Shown piece by piece: positions 63,380 to 64,000 of a stretch of DNA of 64,000 nucleotides. How positions within the stretch are numbered: the stretch's first letter is position 1; every line of letters starts with the position of its first letter. The position numbers and the translations under genes are program-made. The notes under the pieces were generated by a model. The model made no database searches and was not told the origin of the DNA. It saw nothing but the letters and a program-made list of their open reading frames with translations. Source of the stretch: Isochrysis galbana (Eukaryota > Haptophyta > Isochrysidales > Isochrysidaceae); the NCBI GenBank assembly GCA_018136815.1, contig CM030935.1:6719592-6783591 (forward strand). The letters run 5' to 3'.

Positions 63380-63690
63380 ACCCTCCACGCTGTGGGCAAG
63401 CTGCCGCTTCTGCCACCTTCACGCCGACAACCTGATCAAGCTGGACCAACAGAACCGCGCGTACGTGGACCTTGTGCTGCTGCCGCTCCTCCGGACGAAG
63501 CACGTGGACTTGACGAGTGAAGCGATGCGCAAGCTGCACTTCGATCAGTACACCTTCCGCGGACGGTCCGTGGAGAAGGCGGTCACGTGGGGGATCCGAG
63601 TGCGCGCGTACCACACCTACTACTCCTACGCGGACGGCCGGATGCCCATCATGCTCTACCGCACATGGGACGATGAGGCGCCTCTCGCTG
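63380..63690 (+). CDS. Unrecognised frame, possibly an exon or retroelement piece
   Basis: Open frame with S-T-L-W-A-S-C-R-F-C-H-L-H-A-D-N-L, L-L-P-L-L-R-T-K-H-V and F-R-G-R-S-V-E-K-A-V-T-W-G-I-R-V-R-A-Y-H. Composition and codon bias look coding, and the frame crosses the hAT target site. Downstream it fuses to repeat F (M-S-L-S-P-P-S-S). No family recognised. Confidence 0.35.
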
Positions 63691-63696
63691 CTCGTT

Positions 63697-63870
63697 CCAT
63701 GTCGCTCTCGCCGCCGTCCTCGCCCTCGCCCAAGCCCGCCTGCCCGCCTTCCTTTGCTGACGGGCTTCAGCCCGTCAGCCCCTCTGAAGTCGTCTCCTCC
63801 GCCGCGCCTGCCGCCGGCATGCCTCCTTCCTCATTGCCCTGAGGCCCTATGGGCCTTCCCAATTCGTCAC
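63697..63870 (+). repeat. Dispersed repeat F, copy with frame start
   Basis: 'atgtcgctctcgccgccgtc' to 'cttcccaattcgtca', close to 32144-32325. It ends at the same AATTCGTCA boundary. Confidence 0.85.
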
Positions 63871-64000
63871 AGGCTTGCCAGGTGGAATGGAGGCGCTTGC
63901 GCCACGTGCACCGAGCAACTTCCCCAGTGGCGCCAAAATTGCAGCCCAGTGGCGCCAGTGGAGAGGCTCGTGCACGCCCAGTGTCTCTAGGTGGGGACCC
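63871..64000. other. Nothing recognised to window end
   Basis: 130 bases of GC-rich sequence without a supported feature. Confidence 0.4.

Overview
The window looks like nuclear DNA of a GC-rich eukaryotic microalga, and a haptophyte-like alga is my best guess. The evidence is short GT-AG introns of about 77-135 bp that restore frame exactly, one GC-AG intron, eukaryote-only proteins (ATG8, NTF2, an RCC1 protein, a half-size ABCG transporter, a Broad-minded/TBC1D32-like ciliary protein), F-box proteins with CPWDEDTC-type repeats, kilobase CT/GA tracts and many retroelement scraps. The species itself cannot be read from the sequence. Two 100-N assembly gaps are present (15001-15100 and 43404-43503).

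Layout: the 3' part of a sulfatase gene (1-1.2 kb); a belt of dispersed repeats (1.3-3.2 kb); an F-box/27-residue-repeat gene (3.4-4.6 kb); LINE debris (4.8-6.1 kb); an ABCG transporter on the minus strand (6.2-9.7 kb); a chimeric LINE-tailed element (10.6-11.5 kb); an EF-hand coiled-coil gene (minus) and an NTF2 gene (plus) diverging from gap 1 (12.6-15.5 kb); an AT-rich aspartyl/asparaginyl hydroxylase gene (16.8-17.4 kb); a hAT element (18.5-19.4 kb); an arginine-type ADP-ribosyltransferase gene with a Dpy-30-like N-terminus (20.9-23.0 kb); a second hAT-type element and 1.4 kb of CT/CA microsatellite (23.9-25.9 kb); an F-box/RCC1 gene (28.3-29.8 kb); a LINE broken by another repeat (31.1-33.3 kb); a four-exon ATG8 gene (34.4-36.0 kb, minus); a large Broad-minded-like gene (37.9-43.1 kb).

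From 43.7 to 55.0 kb lies an 11 kb Ty3/gypsy chromovirus on the minus strand. Between its Gag region and its protease it carries a domain with the motifs of a small phage-type cytosine-5 DNA methyltransferase. Its Gag, methyltransferase and protease parts share one reading frame interrupted only by two TAG codons; reverse transcriptase follows in a shifted frame, and the integrase is broken by further shifts. This is the most unusual object in the window.

After it come minisatellites (55.1-57.6 kb), a three-exon gene for an unrecognised acidic, probably nuclear protein (57.7-60.2 kb), and a terminal belt of repeats with a Copia RNase H fragment interrupted next to a clean hAT-type element with an 8-bp target duplication (62.7-63.4 kb).

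The host genes do not form a pathway. They are single-copy-looking housekeeping, trafficking and signalling genes separated by mobile DNA. Several genes (ABCG, RCC1, Broad-minded-like, and ATG8 in its first intron) have a pyrimidine-rich tract on the sense strand at or near the 5' end.
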